Positions 36,529 through 45,668 are shown, counted from the stretch's first letter. The stretch: DNA of 64,000 nt from Pseudomonas uvaldensis (GCF_021271205.1 NZ_JAIWKS010000003.1:620001-684000); one strand, 5' to 3'. The notes: a model not told the origin generated them from the sequence alone. Translations and numbers: made by a program.

Positions 36529-36608
36529 TTATTTTTATCCGGATTGTCGATTCTCCGTTTCTCCAGACGACCAAGGGTGTCTTCAACAAAAACCTGCGGA
36601 GAACCAGC

Positions 36609-37043
36609 ATGAATACCCAAGCCACCGAAACCGAAATCCAGGCCCTGATCGATACCTATCGCCAAGCTGTCATGGCCAAGGACGTCGAAAAAGTCATGGC
36701 GCTCTACGACGAGGACATCGTTTCGTTCGATGCCATTCAGGCCTTGCAATTCAAAGGCAAGACCGCCTATCGCGCCCATTGGCAGGCCTGCATGGAAATG
36801 TGCCCCGGCCCGCACAAGTTCGACTTCCATCAAATCCGGATCACCCCGGCGGACAACATTGCCTTCGCCCATTGGCTGGCCTATTGCGGCGGTACCAACG
36901 ACAAAGGCGAAGAACAAGCTTGCTGGATGCGCGTAACGGCTTGCTATCAACGCGTCGCCGGGCAATGGAAGATTGTCCATGAGCATTGGTCGGCGCCGTT
37001 CGACCCGATGGCCGGTACCGCGATCTTCGATCTGCAGCCCTGA
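36609..37043 (+). CDS. NTF2-like/SnoaL-type nuclear transport factor fold protein
   Basis: ATG 36609 gives 144 aa. The pattern EIQALIDTYRQAVMAKDVEKVMALYDEDIVSFDAI and the late GQWKIVHEHWSAPFD is typical of DUF4440/SnoaL-like ketosteroid-isomerase folds. Function is unknown; members are enzymes or ligand binders. It precedes YciI, SRPBCC and sigma-factor genes, all on the same strand, and such small proteins are frequent companions of ECF42-type sigma factors. Confidence 0.85.
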   Translation: MNTQATETEIQALIDTYRQAVMAKDVEKVMALYDEDIVSFDAIQALQFKGKTAYRAHWQACMEMCPGPHKFDFHQIRITPADNIAFAHWLAYCGGTNDKGEEQACWMRVTACYQRVAGQWKIVHEHWSAPFDPMAGTAIFDLQP

Positions 37044-37110
37044 TCGTCGGTTTTTTCTCCATCGCACGGTTCTACCGTCATAGTTGATCAGTTCGATCCC
37101 GGAGCTTTCC

Positions 37111-37455
37111 ATGAAGTACTTATGCCTGGTGTATAGCAACGAGCAAACGCTGCACGACTCGCCCGACAGCCCGGAGGATGCGGAATGCCTGGCTTACGCG
37201 GAGTCGGTCCAGGGCAGCGGACGGATGATCGCCGCCGAGGCCCTGGAGTCGGTACAGACCGCCACCACGGTACGCATGCGCGGTGGCAAGCTGTCGATCA
37301 CCGACGGCCCGTTCGCCGAAACCAAGGAGCAACTGGCGGGCTTCTACCTGATCGACGCCAAGGACTTGAACGAGGCCATCCAGGTCGCCGGCAACATTCC
37401 GGCGGCCCGGGTCGGCTGTGTCGAAGTCCGGCCGGTACGCCAACTGAACCCCTGA
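37111..37455 (+). CDS. YciI family (DGPF domain) protein
   Basis: The 114-aa protein has MKYLCLVYSNEQ at its start and the DGPFAETKEQLAGFYLID motif that defines the DGPF/YCII-related group. ATG 37111 is preferred over the longer frame. DGPF proteins are the hallmark neighbours of ECF42 sigma factors and are thought to be their targets or partners. It is separated from the SRPBCC gene by 27 nt, so co-transcription is likely. Confidence 0.9.
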   Translation: MKYLCLVYSNEQTLHDSPDSPEDAECLAYAESVQGSGRMIAAEALESVQTATTVRMRGGKLSITDGPFAETKEQLAGFYLIDAKDLNEAIQVAGNIPAARVGCVEVRPVRQLNP

Positions 37456-37482
37456 ACAACAATCACAAACAGGATATTGCCC

Positions 37483-37959
37483 ATGAACCTCAAGCCTGCC
37501 TCTTTCGAGTTATCCATCAGCCGGTTGATCGATGCTCCGCGCCAGAAGATCTTCCGCGCCTGGACCGAACCGGCCCTGCTGGCGCAGTGGTGGGGACCCC
37601 ATGGCATGACTACGCCGGAGTGCGAGATGGACCTGTGGGTCGGTGGCCAGTTCCGCACGCTGATGCGTGCGCCCGACGGCAGCGAGTACCCGACCATGGG
37701 GGTGTTCCTGGAAATCGTCGCGCCGCAGCGGTTGGTGTTCACCGATGCATTTCTTCCCGGCTGGCTGCCGTCAGGCAAAGCCTTCATGACCGCCGAGGTG
37801 GTGCTTGATGACGAGGGTGGTAAAACCCGCTACACCGCCCGTGCCCTTCACTGGAGTGAAGAGGACCGCCAGGCGCACGAGGCCATGGGTTTTCATGAAG
37901 GCTGGGGGGAGAGTCTGGACCGGCTCGAAGCACTGGTCACCCAAGGTATGCCCGACTGA
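37483..37959 (+). CDS. SRPBCC (AHSA1-like) domain protein
   Basis: ATG 37483 gives 158 aa with the family start ISRLIDAPRQKIFRAWTEPALLAQWWGP and the end GFHEGWGESLDRLEAL. START/SRPBCC folds bind hydrophobic ligands; AHSA1-like stand-alone members are of unknown function. Its stop shares one base with the sigma factor start, so the two are translationally coupled. Confidence 0.9.
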   Translation: MNLKPASFELSISRLIDAPRQKIFRAWTEPALLAQWWGPHGMTTPECEMDLWVGGQFRTLMRAPDGSEYPTMGVFLEIVAPQRLVFTDAFLPGWLPSGKAFMTAEVVLDDEGGKTRYTARALHWSEEDRQAHEAMGFHEGWGESLDRLEALVTQGMPD

Positions 37960-39194
37960 TGTCGGCCGAAGCGGTCAAGACGCGGGTCGAGCAGGTCTAT
38001 CGCCAGGACTCGCGACGGATCCTGGCCACACTGATTCGCCTGCTGGGGGACTTCGACCTGGCGGAAGAGGCGCTGCACGAGGCGTTTTTCATTGCGGTCG
38101 AGCGTTGGCAGCTCGACGGTGTGCCAGACAATCCTCGGGCGTGGCTGGTGTCCACGGGACGCTTCAAGGCGATTGACCGTTTGCGCAGACGGGCGCGCTT
38201 CGCGGCATCGCGACCGATGTTGATCGCCCAGCTCGAAGCGCTGGAACAGTCCGATTGGAGCGACGAAGATTTGGAAGATGACCGTCTGCGCCTGATTTTC
38301 ACCTGCTGTCACCCGGCGCTGGCGGCGGATGCCCAGGTGCCGCTGACATTGCGGGAGGTGTGCGACCTGACCACCGAAGAAATAGCCCGGGCTTTCCTCG
38401 CAGCTCCAGCGGCCATCGCCCAACGCATCGTGCGGGCCAAGGCGAAGATTCGCGATGCGAAAATTCCCTACCAGGTGCCCTCCCGCTCGGAACTGCCCGA
38501 ACGGCTGGACAGTGTCTTGCGGGTTATCTATCTGGTGTTCAACGAAGGCTATTCGGCCTCGATGGGGGTCGAATTGACTCGGGAAGACCTGACCCGAGAA
38601 GCCATACGCCTGGCGCGCCTGTTGATGGAGTTGCTGCCTGAGGCCGAGGTCATGGGATTGCTGGCCCTGATGCTGTTGCACGAGTCCCGTCGACCGGCGC
38701 GCACCTCCGATACCGGTGAATTGATCCTGCTGGATGAACAGGACCGCTCCCTGTGGGACGCTGAGCTGATCGCCGAAGGTTGTGCCCTGGTGGAGGCTGC
38801 GCTGAATACCCGTCGATTCGGTCCCTATTGCCTGCAAGCGGCAATTGCGGCGGTCCATGCCGAAGCAGCGACTGCCCAAGAGACGGATTGGCCGCAGATC
38901 GTCGGGCTTTATGACGTGCTGCTGCGCGTCATGCCGTCACCGGTGATCGAACTCAACCGCGCCGCCGCCCTGGCCAAGCGCGACGGGCCGGCGGCGGGGC
39001 TGGATCTGATTGATGCAATCCTGCGGCGTGGCGAGTTGCTCGACTATCACCTCGCTCATTCGGCGCGGGCGGAGTTCTGTCGGCAATTGGGGCGAGTGGA
39101 GGAGGCGAGGGCTGCGTACCGGCGTGCGCTCGAGTTGACGCAGCAACTGCCGGAGCGGCGGTTTATCGAGGGGCGGCTGGCGGGGTTGCTGTGA
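37959..39194 (+). CDS. ECF42-type RNA polymerase sigma factor with C-terminal TPR-like extension
   Basis: The 411-aa protein has a sigma-70 region 2 (about residues 10-80, DFDLAEEALHEAFFIAVERWQ) and region 4 (about 110-165, LREVCDLTTEEIARAFLAAPAAIAQRIVRAKAKIR). A long C-terminal part follows (about 180-400, LMLLHESRRPAR, VIELNRAAALA). This extended form matches the SigJ/ECF42 group, which lacks a classical anti-sigma factor and is instead linked to DGPF proteins, as found just upstream. The extension is thought to regulate activity. No promoter signature for self-activation was identified. Confidence 0.9.
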   Translation: MSAEAVKTRVEQVYRQDSRRILATLIRLLGDFDLAEEALHEAFFIAVERWQLDGVPDNPRAWLVSTGRFKAIDRLRRRARFAASRPMLIAQLEALEQSDWSDEDLEDDRLRLIFTCCHPALAADAQVPLTLREVCDLTTEEIARAFLAAPAAIAQRIVRAKAKIRDAKIPYQVPSRSELPERLDSVLRVIYLVFNEGYSASMGVELTREDLTREAIRLARLLMELLPEAEVMGLLALMLLHESRRPARTSDTGELILLDEQDRSLWDAELIAEGCALVEAALNTRRFGPYCLQAAIAAVHAEAATAQETDWPQIVGLYDVLLRVMPSPVIELNRAAALAKRDGPAAGLDLIDAILRRGELLDYHLAHSARAEFCRQLGRVEEARAAYRRALELTQQLPERRFIEGRLAGLL

Positions 39195-39234
39195 CCTGTG
39201 GCTAGACACTGCCTGCGTGGGCACCCGAATGCAA

Positions 39235-39328
39235 CTGTGGGAGCGAGCCTGCTCGCGATAGCGGTGGACCTGTCGACAGAGATGTTGGCTGACCTGACGC
39301 CATCGCGAGCAGGCTCGCTCCCACAGGG
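39235..39328. repeat. REPIN between the sigma factor gene and the imelysin gene
   Basis: CTGTGGGAGCGAGCCTGCTCG pairs with CGAGCAGGCTCGCTCCCACAG, the GAGCCTGC arm variant, with a loop of about 40 nt. Convergent junction. Confidence 0.9.
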
Positions 39329-39348
39329 ATGCGGGTGTTTCAGTCAAT

Positions 39349-39376
39349 AAAAAGGCGACCCGAAGGTCGCCTTTTT
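39349..39376. terminator. Bidirectional terminator between sigma factor and imelysin genes
   Basis: AAAAA, GGCGACC, CGAA, GGTCGCC, TTTTT: symmetrical stem with A- and T-tracts, so it can serve both converging genes. Confidence 0.93.
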
Positions 39377-39391
39377 ATTCAGCAGCGTTGA

Positions 39392-40735
39392 TCAGAACTC
39401 GTGATCAGCGTTGTCCGGGTTCAGATCGCTGATGCCCAGCTTGCCGGCGGCCTGTTCGATTGAACCGGTCTGCTTGACCAGCGCGGCGATGGCGTCGCGC
39501 ACGATCTGGTTGCCGGCGGTATTGCCTGCGGCGATCAGCTGGTCGTAGTGCTCACCCTTGTTGGCATGATCGACCATGACCTGGATCTTGGCTTCGGTGT
39601 CGGCCAGATCGGCCTTGAGCGCGGTGTCCGCAGCCGGATCGGCCTTGGCCACCAGGGACGACAGGCTGGCGCCGGTCATCTTGGTGCCGTCTACGCGGGT
39701 GTATTCGCCCAGGTACACGTTACGCACGCCCTTGGCGTCGTAGAAGTGCGAGTAGTGGGTGTTGTCGCTGAAGCAGTCCTGCTCGTCTTCTGGCGAGTTG
39801 GCTTCCAGGGACACCTTCATGCGCTCGCCCGCCAGTTCGCCCAGGGACAGGCTGCCCATGCCGAACAGCATTTTGCGCAGGCCGCTTTCGGCAGGCTCGG
39901 CTTCCAGGGTGGCGCGGTAGTTGTCGGCCACGTTCGGCTTCCAGTTGCCGACCATTTCTTCCAGGTCGCTGACCAGCAGTTGGGTCACCGACTTGAGGTA
40001 GGCACGACGACGGTCGTTGTGGCCGCCGGTGGCACCCGCGCCTTGCAGGTAGTCGGACGCAGGACGGTTGCCGGCACCCGGACCGGTGCCGTTGAGGTCC
40101 TGGCCCCACAGCAGGAATTCGATGGCGTGGTAGCCGGTGGCGACGTTGGCCTCGGAACCGCCCAGCTCGTTCAGGCTGGCGAGTTTTTCCGGGGTGATGT
40201 CTTTTACGTCGACCTTGTCTTCGCCCACCTGCACTTCAGTGTTGGCAATGATGTTGGCGGTGGCGCCCGGGTTGCCCAAGGCGTGTTCGTAGGACTTGTC
40301 GACATAATCGATCAGGCCTTCGTCCAGTGGCCATGCGTTCACTTGGCCTTCCCAGTCGTCGACGATGGTGTTGCCGAAGCGGAACACTTCGCTCTGCAGG
40401 TAAGGCACGCGGGCGGCGACCCAGGCTGCCTTGGCGGCTTTCAGGGTCTCGGCGTTCGGCTTGGCCAGGAATGCATCAATGGCGGTCTGCAGGGTTTTCG
40501 CGGTGGATTCGGCATCGCTGTAGACGGCATAGACAATGTCGGCGTAATGCGCGACAACGGCCTTGGCGGCGGCTTCGTCGACCTTGCCGCTGGCAGCCGG
40601 GGTGGCCGGTGCGGCAGTGCTGGCGGCCGGCGTCGGCGCTTGCGGCGCGGCAGCCTTGTCCTTGCCTTCGCCGCAACCGGCGAGGGAAATAGCGATGGCC
40701 AGCAGACTGGCGGAAGCCAGGGGCATACGAATCAT
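39392..40735 (-). CDS. icmP: Imelysin family lipoprotein
   Basis: ATG 40735 (AGGA 8 nt upstream) gives 447 aa with a lipoprotein signal ending LAGC at residue 21; ATG 40744 is an alternative. An Ala/Pro/Thr-rich linker (about 25-50) leads into the imelysin domain. The GxHxxE signature reads GYHAIEFLLWG near residue 205, after DWEGQVNAWPLDEGLIDY. Imelysins were named as insulin-cleaving proteases but many are linked to iron uptake. A palindromic, Fur-box-like site lies upstream, supporting iron control. P. aeruginosa icmP is in the same neighbourhood beside bifA. Confidence 0.88.
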   Translation of the reverse strand: MIRMPLASASLLAIAISLAGCGEGKDKAAAPQAPTPAASTAAPATPAASGKVDEAAAKAVVAHYADIVYAVYSDAESTAKTLQTAIDAFLAKPNAETLKAAKAAWVAARVPYLQSEVFRFGNTIVDDWEGQVNAWPLDEGLIDYVDKSYEHALGNPGATANIIANTEVQVGEDKVDVKDITPEKLASLNELGGSEANVATGYHAIEFLLWGQDLNGTGPGAGNRPASDYLQGAGATGGHNDRRRAYLKSVTQLLVSDLEEMVGNWKPNVADNYRATLEAEPAESGLRKMLFGMGSLSLGELAGERMKVSLEANSPEDEQDCFSDNTHYSHFYDAKGVRNVYLGEYTRVDGTKMTGASLSSLVAKADPAADTALKADLADTEAKIQVMVDHANKGEHYDQLIAAGNTAGNQIVRDAIAALVKQTGSIEQAAGKLGISDLNPDNADHEF

Positions 40736-40793
40736 GGCGAACATCCTGCTTCGGTAATGGATGGGACTGGCGCGAGGGCGCGCAAAAGGTGCG

Positions 40794-40820
40794 ACATAAT
40801 GCGAAAGATTTGCATTATGT
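40794..40820. promoter_or_regulatory. Perfect inverted repeat upstream of icmP, Fur-box-like
   Basis: ACATAATGC (40794-40802) and GCATTATGT (40812-40820) are perfectly inverted around 9 nt. One 19-bp register matches the Fur consensus at 12 positions by my count. It lies about 60-85 bp upstream of the icmP start. Fur is the best guess; another metalloregulator is possible. Confidence 0.6.
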
Positions 40821-40939
40821 GTAAAGGGCGTGACTGTAAATATTTCTAGTCTGTAGATGAAAGATTGCAGCCCGGATCTGCGCCTTGAAGCATTTCCATC
40901 CCCCGACAGGCGCGGACCCGGCAGCGCTTTTTGAAACCT

Positions 40940-42991
40940 TCAGAGAATGAGGGCCTTGCTGCGCTGTGCCTGCTTCAGGTACGCCCCCAGTTCCCGGGCC
41001 GGAAGAGGCTTGCTGTAGTAGTAGCCCTGACCTTCGTGACAGCCCTCGGAAATGATGTAGGCCTCTTGCTCGACCGTCTCGACCCCTTCGGCGATCACCT
41101 GCATCCCCAGGCTTTTGCCCAACTGGATGATGGCCCGGACGATGGTTGCGTCGTCTTCGTCTTCGAGCAGGTCCTGGACGAAGCTCTTGTCGATCTTGAT
41201 CTTGTCCAGCGGCAGGCTCTTGAGGTAACTCAGGGACGAATAGCCGGTGCCGAAATCATCGATGGCTATCAGCGCGCCGGAACGGCGCAGGCTCAGCAAA
41301 TGCTGGGCGGCGGTGGTGATGTCTTCCATCAGGCCGGTTTCGGTGACCTCCAGTTCCAGGCTGCGGGGCGGCAGGCGGTACCTTTGCAACAGGTTGTTCA
41401 CCACTCGGGGCAGTTCGGCGTGATGCAGTTGCACGGTCGACAGGTTGACGGCCATGCGCAACTCGATGAAGCCCTGGTCATGCCATTCGCGCAGTTGCTT
41501 GCAGGCCTGGTCCAGTACCCATTCGCCGATGGCGATGATGGTGCCGTTCTGCTCGGCCAAGGGAATGAACAGGTCGGGTGGCACGAAGCCGTGCTCCGGG
41601 TGATGCCAGCGGATCAGGGCTTCGGTACCCACCACGCGCAGGTCGCGGTAGCTGATCTGTGGCTGGTACGCCAGGGTGAACTGATCCCGGACCAAGGCCT
41701 CGCGCAGGTCTTTTTCCAGCTCGCGGCGTCGGCGCATTTCGCTGTCGACACTGGCAATGTAGAACTGGTAGCGATTGCGCGAGCGGGTCTTGGCCAGTGT
41801 CATGGTCTGCTCGGCTTTCTGCAGCAGCTTCTCCGTATTGCCGCCATCTTCAGGGAAAAGAGTGATACCGATGGTGGCCCGCAAACGGATGTCATGATCG
41901 TCGAGGGCGAAGGGGGCTTCCAGGTCATCGAGGATGCTCTGGGCCAATTCGGCGGCTTCATAAGGCTGTTCGATGTCGGCCTGGACCAAGGCGAACTGAT
42001 CGCCCCCCAATCGCGCCAATGCCCCCAGGCGTCCGCTGTGGGCCCGCAGCCGATCGGCCAGGGCCAGTAGCAATTGGTCGCCGGTCTGGTAGCTGAATTG
42101 TTCGTTGATGCCCTTGAAATCATCCAGGCCCACGCACAGCACCGCCACCCGACGTTGCAAGCGGCCAGCATCCACCAGGATCTTGTCCAGCTGCTGCTGG
42201 AGTTGCTGGCGGTTGGGCAGGCCGGTGAGAAAGTCGTATTGCGCCATTCTCAGCAGGCTGTTTTCCGCTTCGTGGCGCAGGTGCGTGTTGCGCTCGATAG
42301 AGGAAAGCAACTGGTTGGCCGTGTTGATCCACAGACCCAGCTCGTTCTGCTCATGGCCTCGCAGCAGCGGAATCTGGTGTTCGCTGGGGCGGTCGGGGTT
42401 GATTTCGGTCAGGTGTTCGATGATGCGCGACAGCGGCTTGGTCAGCATCCAGTGATAGACCAGGTACAGCACCAGGCCCATCGCCAGGGCCCGCAGCATG
42501 CCGGAAATAAAGATGACCACCGAGCTCACAATGAAACTGTGTCCGTAGCTGGCCGTATCGAGGGTGATGCTCAGGTCGCCGTAGTATTCGCTGAACGGAC
42601 CGCGACCCACCAGTTGCGTAGTAAAAGTACGTTCCTTGTCCAGGATGAGGTCGGTCAGCCAGCGGCTTTTCGAATCCTGCAGGGGCCGGGTCTTTTCCGC
42701 GAGCATGGTTTCGCGAGGGTGACCGATGGAGGCCATGCGTACGGCTTTGTCCTGGAACAGTCCTTCGATCACTTGCATGCCCATTTCCCGATCGAGGCTG
42801 TAGACGGCCTGGGTCGAAGGATCGCGGAACATATCGAGGATTCGCAGGGCGTCGTTGGTAACGGCCTGGTTGGTTTTGTAGGCATCGAACACGATCTGAG
42901 CGCAGCTCAAGATCATGCCGACGATCAATGCCGAGATGAGCACGACCCGGAGCAACTTCACAGACAAGCTGTTCTTTAATTCCAGCTTCAA
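40940..42991 (-). CDS. bifA: Cyclic di-GMP phosphodiesterase BifA (degenerate GGDEF + EAL)
   Basis: A 683-aa protein with a membrane segment at about 12-32, a periplasmic sensor region, a second segment at about 155-185, then GGDEF (about 245-410) and EAL (about 430-670) domains. The GGDEF motif reads GGDQF (residues 329-333), which should abolish cyclase activity. The EAL domain is intact: TEALIRWHHP, DDFGTGYSSLSYL, IKIDKSFV and IAEGVET. This pattern, and the neighbours sodB and icmP, are those of BifA, which lowers c-di-GMP and controls biofilm and swarming. It ends 204 nt before icmP. Confidence 0.94.
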   Translation of the reverse strand: MKLELKNSLSVKLLRVVLISALIVGMILSCAQIVFDAYKTNQAVTNDALRILDMFRDPSTQAVYSLDREMGMQVIEGLFQDKAVRMASIGHPRETMLAEKTRPLQDSKSRWLTDLILDKERTFTTQLVGRGPFSEYYGDLSITLDTASYGHSFIVSSVVIFISGMLRALAMGLVLYLVYHWMLTKPLSRIIEHLTEINPDRPSEHQIPLLRGHEQNELGLWINTANQLLSSIERNTHLRHEAENSLLRMAQYDFLTGLPNRQQLQQQLDKILVDAGRLQRRVAVLCVGLDDFKGINEQFSYQTGDQLLLALADRLRAHSGRLGALARLGGDQFALVQADIEQPYEAAELAQSILDDLEAPFALDDHDIRLRATIGITLFPEDGGNTEKLLQKAEQTMTLAKTRSRNRYQFYIASVDSEMRRRRELEKDLREALVRDQFTLAYQPQISYRDLRVVGTEALIRWHHPEHGFVPPDLFIPLAEQNGTIIAIGEWVLDQACKQLREWHDQGFIELRMAVNLSTVQLHHAELPRVVNNLLQRYRLPPRSLELEVTETGLMEDITTAAQHLLSLRRSGALIAIDDFGTGYSSLSYLKSLPLDKIKIDKSFVQDLLEDEDDATIVRAIIQLGKSLGMQVIAEGVETVEQEAYIISEGCHEGQGYYYSKPLPARELGAYLKQAQRSKALIL

Positions 42992-43026
42992 AGAGGGATT
43001 CCTTGTACCGTGCGGGTAGCGTCAAG

Positions 43027-43045
43027 TTGCCATGAGTATTGGCAA
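43027..43045 (-). promoter_or_regulatory. Inverted repeat upstream of bifA
   Basis: TTGCCA and TGGCAA are inverted around a 7-nt spacer, 36-54 bp upstream of the bifA start. It could be an operator overlapping the promoter. The binding factor is unknown. Confidence 0.4.
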
Positions 43046-43253
43046 TCCTGTGATGTCAGTCAAAGGGACAATCGAACACAGGGAGTTTCGCCTGGAACAT
43101 GGCCGATATACGGTTCTTTCAGAGTGATTGCTCTATGGTCTTTATGTCGGTTGGGAGGGGGCGCAACTTGAGCCCGCGGGGGATTTTTTGTTGGGATTCG
43201 GACGTGAGGTCGTTTCCAGCGTTCCGATAGCCGGGCCCTTTCCCGTCGGGCAA

Positions 43254-43283
43254 AAAAGAACCCGGCAGGTGCCGGGTTCTTTT
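43254..43283 (-). terminator. Terminator after sodB
   Basis: AAAAGAA, CCCGGCA, GG, TGCCGGG, TTCTTTT: strong GC stem with a U-rich tail on the minus strand, directly downstream of sodB. Confidence 0.9.
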
Positions 43284-43298
43284 GGGCTGGAGCGCGAA

Positions 43299-43895
43299 TC
43301 AGGCGGTGAAGGTCTTGCCTTCGAACTGCTCGGCCACGAATTTCCAGTTGACCAGGTTCCAGAACGCTTCGACGTATTTCGGACGAAGGTTGCGGTAGTC
43401 GATGTAGTAAGCGTGTTCCCAGACATCGCAGGTCAGCAGCGGGGTGTCGCCGCTGGTCAGCGGGTTGCCGGCGCCGATGGTGCTGGCCAGGGCCAGGGAA
43501 CCGTCCGCTTTTTTCACCAGCCAGCCCCAGCCGGAACCGAAGGTGCCGATGGACGTCTTGCTGAACTCTTCCTTGAACTTGTCGAACGAACCGAAGGCCT
43601 TGTTGATGGCTTCGGCCAGCGCACCGGTAGGTTCGCCGCCGGCGTTAGGGGCCAGGCAGTTCCAGTAAAAGGTGTGGTTCCAGACCTGAGCGGCGTTGTT
43701 GAAGATACCGCCCGAGGAAGTCTTGACGATTTCTTCCAGGGTCTTGCCCTCGAACTCGGTGCCTGGCACCAGGTTGTTCAGGTTCACGACGTAGGTGTTG
43801 TGGTGCTTGTCGTGGTGGAATTCCAGAGTTTCTTTGGAGATGTGCGGCTGCAGTGCATCGTGTGCGTAGGGCAGCGGCGGCAATTCGAAAGCCAT
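43299..43895 (-). CDS. sodB: Iron superoxide dismutase
   Basis: The 198-aa enzyme starts at ATG 43895 ([20 protein letters not shown]). Metal ligands are visible in FHHDKHH (first His), NHTFYWNC (second His), and [13 protein letters not shown] (Asp and third His). The Gln in NNAAQVWNH and the [10 protein letters not shown] block suit the iron-type enzyme. It removes superoxide in the cytoplasm. It is a single-gene unit between argO and bifA, with its own terminator. A -10-like TATAAA lies in a short palindrome at 43965-43978. Confidence 0.95.
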   Translation of the reverse strand: MAFELPPLPYAHDALQPHISKETLEFHHDKHHNTYVVNLNNLVPGTEFEGKTLEEIVKTSSGGIFNNAAQVWNHTFYWNCLAPNAGGEPTGALAEAINKAFGSFDKFKEEFSKTSIGTFGSGWGWLVKKADGSLALASTIGAGNPLTSGDTPLLTCDVWEHAYYIDYRNLRPKYVEAFWNLVNWKFVAEQFEGKTFTA

Positions 43896-44070
43896 GGTGA
43901 TTCTCCTAATCAGGTCAGTTGCGGTGAGCGCAAGGCCGATCACGGGCGGCCGGACTAGCGCCGGGGAGTTTATACTCCTTGCGGCGCAAGACCCGGATCA
44001 TAGCACCGGGGGTGCGGCATAACCACGCAACAACTGTGTGGAATAGAGGTTCCAGAGCGGTTTGCAATAA

Positions 44071-44676
44071 TCAGCCGGCGACGATCAATTGCACCGCCAC
44101 GGTAAACATCATCACCGCCACGAGCACGTCCAATACCCGCCATGTCGTGGGCCGGGCCAGCCACGGGGCGAGCCAGGCGGCCCCCAGGGCCAGGGTGAAG
44201 AACCACAGCAGAGAGGCACTTGCCGCGCCCACGACGTAGGCACCGGGAACACTCTGCTGGGCGCCGAGGGAGCCGATCAGCAACACGGTGTCCAGATACA
44301 CGTGTGGGTTGAGCAGTGTCACCGCCAATGCGCTGAGCAGTACCGCCCGCAGTGAGCGCACGGCTTGTTTGCCGCCTTCCTGCAGGCTCTGTTTCGAACA
44401 GGCCCGGCGCAACGCCAGACTGCCGTACCAGAGCAGGAACGCCGCGCCGCCCCAACGGGCGATCGACAGCAGCAGCGGGCTCTGGGCCAACAGCGTCGCC
44501 AGCCCGAAGACCCCGGCCATCACCAGCAAGGCATCGCAGGTGACGCACAGGGCGGCCACCGGCAAATGGTGTTCGCGACGCAGGCTCTGGGCCAGGACAA
44601 AAGCATTCTGGGCACCGATGGCCATGATCAGGCCGAGGGCCACCAACAAGCCGTTCACATAGCTTTGCCACATCAT
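44071..44676 (-). CDS. argO: LysE/ArgO family arginine exporter
   Basis: ATG 44676 is preferred over ATG 44673 because GGAG lies 5 nt upstream; the product is 201 aa. It has about six membrane segments and the LysE start GLLVALGLIMAIGAQNAFVLAQSLRR, plus NPHVYLDTVLLIG near residue 125. It exports arginine and related basic amino acids. It is divergent from the LysR regulator ArgP, the classical arrangement in which ArgP activates argO when basic amino acids are in excess. Confidence 0.9.
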   Translation of the reverse strand: MMWQSYVNGLLVALGLIMAIGAQNAFVLAQSLRREHHLPVAALCVTCDALLVMAGVFGLATLLAQSPLLLSIARWGGAAFLLWYGSLALRRACSKQSLQEGGKQAVRSLRAVLLSALAVTLLNPHVYLDTVLLIGSLGAQQSVPGAYVVGAASASLLWFFTLALGAAWLAPWLARPTTWRVLDVLVAVMMFTVAVQLIVAG

Positions 44677-44768
44677 TACTTCTCCGCGAGGTGTTGAGTG
44701 CTGGTCATTCTCCGGTGCGACGCTGTATAAGAAAAACAAATCCTACTGATTGCTCATTAGAGGAACTG

Positions 44769-45668
44769 ATGTTCGATTACAAATTGCTTTCCGCTCTGGC
44801 GGCGGTGGTCGAGCAAGCCGGTTTCGAGCGGGCCGCCCAAGTACTTGGTTTGTCGCAATCGGCCATTTCCCAGCGCATCAAGTTGCTGGAGGCGCGGGTC
44901 GGGCAGCCGGTACTGATACGCGCCACGCCGCCGGCGCCTACCGAGATCGGTCGGCGTTTGCTCAACCATGTGCAGCAAGTGCGTCTGCTGGAGCGCGACT
45001 TGCAAAGCCAGGTCCCGGCGCTGGATGAAGAGGGAGTGCCCGAGCGCTTGCGCATCGCCTTGAACGCCGACAGCCTGGCGACCTGGTGGGCGGCCGCGGT
45101 GGGTGATTTTTGTGCCGAGCATCATTTGCTGATGGATCTGGTGGTCGAGGACCAGACCGTCGGCCTCAAGCGCATGCGCGCCGGTGAAGTGGCGGCGTGT
45201 GTCTGCGCCAGTGAGCGTCCGGTGGCTGGTGCCCGTAGCGTATTGCTCGGGGCCATGCGCTACCGGGCCCTGGCCAGCCCGGCGTTCATCGCCCGGCATT
45301 TCCCCAACGGTGTGCGCGCCGATCAATTGGCCCGTACCCCGGCGCTGGTGTTCGGCCCGGACGACTTTCTCCAGCATCGCTACCTGGCCTCCCTGGGGGT
45401 GGAAGGTGGTTTCGAGCACCATCTTTGCCCGTCGTCGGAAGGCTTCATTCGTCTTGCCGAGGTCGGGCTTGGCTGGGGGCTGGTGCCTGAGCTGCAGGTG
45501 CGTGAACAACTGGCTCGGGGCGAGTTGGTGGAATTGTTCGCAGATAAACCGATCGATGTGCCGTTGTACTGGCATCATTGGCGCAATGGAGGGCAGTTGC
45601 TCGGTTCATTGACCGATCGATTGATCCGCACCTGCGGCCAGTCGCTGGTGCCTTGGAGGCCGCGTTAA
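44769..45668 (+). CDS. argP: LysR family regulator ArgP (IciA)
   Basis: ATG 44769 (AGAGGAA just upstream) gives 299 aa. The N-terminal helix-turn-helix (residues 5-60) reads LAAVVEQAGFERAAQVLGLSQSAISQRIKLLEARVGQPVLIR, and the C-terminal part is a LysR effector domain. ArgP binds arginine or lysine and activates the divergent argO exporter. Only 92 bp separate the two starts, so control sites must lie there. Confidence 0.92.
   Translation: MFDYKLLSALAAVVEQAGFERAAQVLGLSQSAISQRIKLLEARVGQPVLIRATPPAPTEIGRRLLNHVQQVRLLERDLQSQVPALDEEGVPERLRIALNADSLATWWAAAVGDFCAEHHLLMDLVVEDQTVGLKRMRAGEVAACVCASERPVAGARSVLLGAMRYRALASPAFIARHFPNGVRADQLARTPALVFGPDDFLQHRYLASLGVEGGFEHHLCPSSEGFIRLAEVGLGWGLVPELQVREQLARGELVELFADKPIDVPLYWHHWRNGGQLLGSLTDRLIRTCGQSLVPWRPR

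Noticed and set aside
40801..40819. Strict Fur box assignment upstream of icmP
   Set aside because: Only about 12 of 19 positions match in the best register; the dyad is better described as a perfect inverted repeat with Fur as one candidate.
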